DNA from: Lachnoclostridium phytofermentans ISDg
Lineage (GTDB): Bacteria > Bacillota > Clostridia > Lachnospirales > Lachnospiraceae
DNA: 64,000 nucleotides
NCBI RefSeq assembly: GCF_000018685.1
Contig: NC_010001.1
Coordinates: 574,001 to 638,000, forward strand
Reading direction: 5' to 3'
The position numbers were made by a program, and so were the translations under genes. Positions 59,810-64,000 of this stretch are shown in pieces (the first letter of the stretch is position 1; every line of letters starts with the position of its first letter). The notes beneath the pieces were generated by a model. The model saw only the letters and a program-made list of their open reading frames with translations, ran no database searches and had not been told where the DNA came from.

Positions 59810-61441
59810 ATGTATCAGATAATTATTGCAGATGATGAAGAAGATGTTAGAGAGATACTTGCTAGAAATATTAATCAATCAGGAAAAGAGTTTCAAGTCA
59901 TTGGGACAGCAGAAAATGGTGTTGATGCGCTTCGTTTAGTAAAGGAATTAAACCCAAGTATCGTTATTACTGATATTTGCATGCCAGTCTTGGGAGGATT
60001 GGAGTTAATTAAGTCTATTCAAGATTTTGATCCAAGTATAAAAACGGTTGTTATTAGTGGGCATGATGAATTTTCCTATGCAAAGAAAGCAATGGCACTA
60101 GGGGTTACGGAATATCTATTAAAACCATTTTTACCAGAGGAATTGTTCGAAGTTTTATATAAAATCAAAGACAATTTAGATCATCAGATAGCACTAACAA
60201 AAAATATTACAAAGATGCAAAATCAAATTGAGAAAAATTTGATATATTCCCAAGAACGTTTTTTAAAGAAAGTAATTGAGGGTTCTTATCAAGAGAGTGA
60301 GATTATCTTAGAGGGAGAAAATGTTCAGATTGATTTAACTGCGAAAGTATATTGTACAGGTATATTTAAGGTCTCAGTTAACACAGGGCATCATGCGAAG
60401 GAGCTGAATGGTGATAGAGTTATTGCGGATTTTTTTAGTATAATCAAGGAACAGTATTTTGATCCTGAGATAAAAATCTACGCAATTAGTTTTGAAGAAA
60501 ATCAAATTGTTTTGATTTTCTGTGGAGCTTGTAGAAATCATTTGCTATTTTTTAAGCATATAGAGCAGGGAATCGAGAAGATAAATGAAAGCATGGAACG
60601 TTATTATCATACGAAAGTGAATGGAGTTTTAGGAAATGCTTATGAGAGTATAGAAAAGATTTCAATATCCTATCAGGAAGCATTATCAGCCTGGAAGAGA
60701 GTGTTGGATTTTAAAGTAAATATCGTTCGATATGACGAAGGTAAAAAAAGAAATGATACCGAAGAAATTGGGATAAGGCAAAAACCAAAAGAGTTAGAAC
60801 TTAGTCTATTACTTCATATTCAAATGAATCGAAGAGAAAAAGCATTAGAAGCTTTACAAGAAATTTTTGTTTCCTATGCTTCCTATGGCATTGAATATAT
60901 GGAATTTGTTAATGTATCGCTAGTAGAACTAGTATTTCGCATCTCAGAATCCTTAGCGAAAGCAGGCGGGAATCTTGGTGTTTGGGAGGATGACAAAGTT
61001 ATTCATTACCTAAAGAGACATTTTACGTATGGAAGTCTAATGGAAGCAAAGAGTGTCCTTGAAGATTATATCATTCGGTGTTGTGAAGAATTTTCTATTA
61101 TAAACGAGAAACAGAGTGAAAAGATTGTTTACAATGTTAAGATGTTAATAGAGAATAACTTAAGCAATGAGGAATTTAATATTGAAGAAGCTTCGGCACA
61201 ATTATTTTTTAGTCACAATTACGTCCGCCAAGTATTTAAACAAAAAACAGGAGAGAGCTTTAATGATTATCTCTTTCGTCGTAGAATGGAAGTAGCTTTA
61301 GAGTTATTAAAAAATCCTTCTCAAAAAATCCGTGAAATTGCTCTCAGTATCGGATATAGTAATCAAAGATATTTTGCCAGTTGTTTTAAGAAATATTATA
61401 ATTGTACACCTACGGAATATCGGGAAAAGTTAGGTATATAA
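59810..61441 (+). CDS. YesN-type response regulator with AraC output domain
   Basis: About 543 residues. ATG at 59810 lies five bases after GGAGG; an in-frame ATG at 59798 overlaps the site. The receiver domain has the phospho-acceptor Asp55 (VITDICMPVLGG), acidic pair DDEED at 8-12 and KPF near 107. A long middle region follows and the C-terminal AraC helix-turn-helix pair shows FNIEEASAQLFFSHNYVRQVF and REIALSIGYSNQRYFASCFKK, ending TPTEYREKLG. It likely activates the lyase and transport genes in response to the kinase. Confidence 0.94.
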   Translation: MYQIIIADDEEDVREILARNINQSGKEFQVIGTAENGVDALRLVKELNPSIVITDICMPVLGGLELIKSIQDFDPSIKTVVISGHDEFSYAKKAMALGVTEYLLKPFLPEELFEVLYKIKDNLDHQIALTKNITKMQNQIEKNLIYSQERFLKKVIEGSYQESEIILEGENVQIDLTAKVYCTGIFKVSVNTGHHAKELNGDRVIADFFSIIKEQYFDPEIKIYAISFEENQIVLIFCGACRNHLLFFKHIEQGIEKINESMERYYHTKVNGVLGNAYESIEKISISYQEALSAWKRVLDFKVNIVRYDEGKKRNDTEEIGIRQKPKELELSLLLHIQMNRREKALEALQEIFVSYASYGIEYMEFVNVSLVELVFRISESLAKAGGNLGVWEDDKVIHYLKRHFTYGSLMEAKSVLEDYIIRCCEEFSIINEKQSEKIVYNVKMLIENNLSNEEFNIEEASAQLFFSHNYVRQVFKQKTGESFNDYLFRRRMEVALELLKNPSQKIREIALSIGYSNQRYFASCFKKYYNCTPTEYREKLGI

Positions 61442-61442
61442 A

Positions 61443-61486
61443 AACGAGTGGAAAACGTTTCGCTAGACGTTTCCACTCGTTTTTTG
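61443..61486. terminator. Terminator between convergent genes
   Basis: AACGAGTGGAAAACGT (61443-61458) pairs with ACGTTTCCACTCGTT (61467-61481) with one bulge, then TTTTT on the plus strand. Confidence 0.9.
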
Positions 61487-61567
61487 ATTCCATATCAAAA
61501 TTCTGTTTGTACCGTTTTGTTTTGATTGTTTCGATGATTATGTCTTAAATGTTTTGATGATTACGTT

Positions 61568-64000
61568 TTAAGGCTGATTATCCGTTGGCGGAATAATAAT
61601 AACTGGAGGAGGTGTAGTTGTTGGTTCTACCGGATTCTCATTTCCATCGTCTGGATTCTCTGGTTCAATTGGTGTTTCATTATCTTCTTCATCAGTTGGT
61701 GGAGCAACCGTCCCTTCACTATGAATAGGACAAGGATTTGTGATATCACCTGTTGGTAAGAGATATGGTTTATCATCGGTTGAACCTTTTTCGTCTTTAA
61801 TCAAGAAAACTTTTTCCACCAAGGAATCTAATGGACAATAAGGGCTTGCAAAATATCCAGATACCTTACAGATACTTACTTTTTGATGAACTGTACAGGT
61901 TTGTGTTGGAACAGTTCCCTTAGCAAAATATTCGGTTCTTGTGCAATCACCGCTTAATGCTTTATCACAAAGTCCAGGAACTGCTAGTTGACCTGATTTT
62001 GTACATATCCTAGCAGTAACAATGGAGTCTGGTTTTACAAATGCTTTGTTCTCTAACTTAAGAGTAGAATGGATTTCCTCCATAATATTTCGCCACATTA
62101 CTTTGTGGTATGATTTTTCCTTTTGTGGGAAATTATAGTCAAATCCTGTCCATATAGCAGAAGTATAATAAGGAGTGTATCCAACAAACCATAAATCGTA
62201 GTCTTTCGTTGAGGTTCCGGTCTTACCAGCAATAGGCATGGAGTAATTACGGAATCCAATGCTTGTTGCAGTACCTCTCTTAATAGTATCTTCCATTGCA
62301 TTCGTTAATAACCATGCAGTAGAAGTATACATTACCTGCTTCGAACTTGGCTCGTTTGAAAGAATAACTTTACCATTCTGGTCTACGACCTTAGTGTAAT
62401 AAATAGGCTCATTATAAACACCGCCATTGGCAATTGCAGCATATCCAGCGGTTAATTCTACGTTTGTTACACCATCAGTAATTCCACCTAAGGCAAGAGA
62501 AACACCGATATCAGTATATGTTTTTCCATTCTTTACTTTTAACTCAACTAAATCAAATCCAAGACTTGTTAAATAATCAAAACCTTTTCTTGGTGTTACT
62601 GCCTCCATAAAACGGCAAGCAATAATATTCATAGAGTTATAGATACCTTCACGCATCGTACTTAATCCCTTATACTTCTTGTTCCAGTTTGTTACGGTAT
62701 CTTTACCATTTGGATAAGTGTATTCTGAGTCGTCCATTACACTTGCTAAAGTATAACGGCCAGAATCAAGAGCTGGAAGGAAGGATGCTAGTACCTTAAA
62801 GGTAGAACCAACCTGACGCTTGGAGCTTGATGCACGGTTTGTTGTACGGTTACCGGTCTTAGTACCACGGCCACCATATAAAGCTACAACATTACCATTG
62901 TGCTGGTCCATAATAGTCATTGAAGTCTGTGGCTGTAAGGTAATTTCCTTTTTCTCTACATATACCTGATTCTCTTTTACCTTTGAATTGCGGAATTCTT
63001 CAATTTTTGCTTCCATATCTTCTTTACTATACCCTAAGGAGTTGATGCCCACCTTTGGGGTATAAGGTTCATGAAAGTAAAGACCCTCTGTATCCTTAAA
63101 ATCTTTAAAATACTCAAGCATATCATTGAAGTGATAGTGAGTAGCATTATCCTCATCATCATAAACAGACAATTCATATTTCATCTCATAATAAGAACCT
63201 TCCCCAATGGCTGGAAAGTTTGATTCATCTTGAAAATATTTATCTACGATACCTTGAATCGTTTTGTCCTGAGTGGAAAAGATTTTTAAACCATTACTAA
63301 AAAGCATGTATGAGGCATCATCCTGAGTATATCCCTTTTTCGTCTGAAGATCGGATAAAACTTGATTAATCACTGCATCTGTGAAATAGGAATAATACGT
63401 GCTTGGTGCCTTCTCCTCATTGTATTGTTTAATACGGCTGTACACATCGTCAGCTAAAGCCGCATCATAATCTTTTTGAGTAATGTATCCAAGGCGCAAC
63501 ATATTATCTAAGCAACTCTGTCTACGTTCTGCATTCATTGCTGGATAGTTAATTGGATTACGAAATACTGGAGAAAGAGCAATTGGAGCAATAACAGAGG
63601 CTTCTGATAAAGTTAATTCAGAAACATCTTTCCCAAAGTAACTCTGAGCTGCAGTCTGCACACCATACGTGCCATTACCAAGGTTAATGTTATTTAGATA
63701 AGCTTCTAAAATCTCATCTTTCGTATAGATATCTTCAAGTTTAATTGCAAGGTATTGCTCCTGTATCTTACGAACAATCTTATCAACAGCATTTGGCTCA
63801 TTACCATAATTAAATACTTTTGCCTTTATTAACTGTTGCGTAATGGTACTTCCACCAAAGCCGAGGTCTTTCGTTTTTAATACAGAGAAACCAGCACGAA
63901 AAATACCATAAACATCAATTCCATCATGCTCGTAAAAACGTTCATCTTCTAGAGCGACGAAGGCATGTTGTAGTACATCGGGGATTTTATCAATGGAAAC
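61568..64000 (-). CDS. Class A penicillin-binding protein (PBP1A-like), cut by the window edge
   Basis: At least 810 residues are visible; the frame is open to the last base, so the N-terminus is outside. The transglycosylase domain shows EDERFYEHDGID (catalytic Glu) and GGSTITQQL. The transpeptidase has the nucleophile in GSTFKVLAS (S-x-x-K), SMN, and AGKTGTST (K-T-G). Beyond it come cysteine-rich segments (CTRTEYF, CTVHQKVSICK, FASPYCPLDS), typical of clostridial PBP1A, and a Pro-Glu-rich tail ending PPTDNQP. It polymerises and cross-links peptidoglycan at the membrane. It is convergent with the YesN gene; likely its own transcription unit. Confidence 0.95.
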   Translation of the reverse strand, partial: VSIDKIPDVLQHAFVALEDERFYEHDGIDVYGIFRAGFSVLKTKDLGFGGSTITQQLIKAKVFNYGNEPNAVDKIVRKIQEQYLAIKLEDIYTKDEILEAYLNNINLGNGTYGVQTAAQSYFGKDVSELTLSEASVIAPIALSPVFRNPINYPAMNAERRQSCLDNMLRLGYITQKDYDAALADDVYSRIKQYNEEKAPSTYYSYFTDAVINQVLSDLQTKKGYTQDDASYMLFSNGLKIFSTQDKTIQGIVDKYFQDESNFPAIGEGSYYEMKYELSVYDDEDNATHYHFNDMLEYFKDFKDTEGLYFHEPYTPKVGINSLGYSKEDMEAKIEEFRNSKVKENQVYVEKKEITLQPQTSMTIMDQHNGNVVALYGGRGTKTGNRTTNRASSSKRQVGSTFKVLASFLPALDSGRYTLASVMDDSEYTYPNGKDTVTNWNKKYKGLSTMREGIYNSMNIIACRFMEAVTPRKGFDYLTSLGFDLVELKVKNGKTYTDIGVSLALGGITDGVTNVELTAGYAAIANGGVYNEPIYYTKVVDQNGKVILSNEPSSKQVMYTSTAWLLTNAMEDTIKRGTATSIGFRNYSMPIAGKTGTSTKDYDLWFVGYTPYYTSAIWTGFDYNFPQKEKSYHKVMWRNIMEEIHSTLKLENKAFVKPDSIVTARICTKSGQLAVPGLCDKALSGDCTRTEYFAKGTVPTQTCTVHQKVSICKVSGYFASPYCPLDSLVEKVFLIKDEKGSTDDKPYLLPTGDITNPCPIHSEGTVAPPTDEEDNETPIEPENPDDGNENPVEPTTTPPPVIIIPPTDNQP

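Noticed and set aside
61443..61481. cre site (GGAAAACGTTTCG)
   Set aside because: It is part of the terminator stem and departs from the consensus at its first positions; no promoter follows.

Overview
The window is low-GC DNA with strong AGGAGG-type ribosome binding sites, a spoIIA operon followed directly by spoVAC-spoVAD-spoVAE, a valine T-box leader and a secreted polysaccharide-lyase locus. This fits a spore-forming anaerobic Firmicute of the family Lachnospiraceae, something close to Lachnoclostridium (Clostridium) phytofermentans. That assignment rests on recognised protein families, not on a search. No rRNA, tRNA or CRISPR array was seen.

Layout. 1-7434: a cut-off gene, a large lipoprotein with a repeat tail, a LiaF-like/DUF4097 membrane pair, an MFS remnant, a MalY-type aminotransferase behind a perfect cre-like site, and a small lipoprotein. 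7439-14851: a tandem repeat array, a perfectly spaced sigma-A promoter and a four-gene operon (giant DUF5717-like protein, degenerate actin/Hsp70-like DUF5716-like protein, TPR-like protein, membrane coiled-coil protein) of unknown function. 15088-25428: accessory genes: TetR regulator, SDR with a zinc-knuckle tail, archaeal-type peroxiredoxin, AraC/ThuA/Gfo-Idh-MocA sugar group, repeat arrays, an MBL hydrolase, a 5'-truncated TnpB and a frameshifted gene. 25448-36720: T-box plus valS, a FapA-like protein, a zinc-ribbon/TPR protein, then spoIIAA-spoIIAB-sigF and spoVAC-AD-AE.

37880-61441: an alginate (uronate polymer) utilisation locus. A LysM-anchored secreted PL7 lyase would cut the polymer outside. 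A solute-binding protein with two LplB/LplC-type permeases would import oligomers. Two heparinase II/III-fold lyases would reduce these to unsaturated monomers. KdgF, an RpiB-like isomerase (DhuI type) and a KduD/DhuD-like dehydrogenase would carry the monomer to 2-keto-3-deoxygluconate. A LacI regulator with three copies of a GTTTAGTAAAC operator heads the locus. A chemoreceptor, a second solute-binding protein without permeases and a YesM/YesN two-component pair close it. The window ends in a class A penicillin-binding protein on the minus strand.

The most unusual signals are non-coding: three hairpins with different stems but the same 12-nt loop pattern NNGGAYTACGYM; a twin-hairpin element found upstream of two unrelated genes; and three intergenic tandem arrays (units of about 24, 15 and 26 bp). 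The four-gene DUF5716/DUF5717-like operon is the best candidate for an undescribed protein system.
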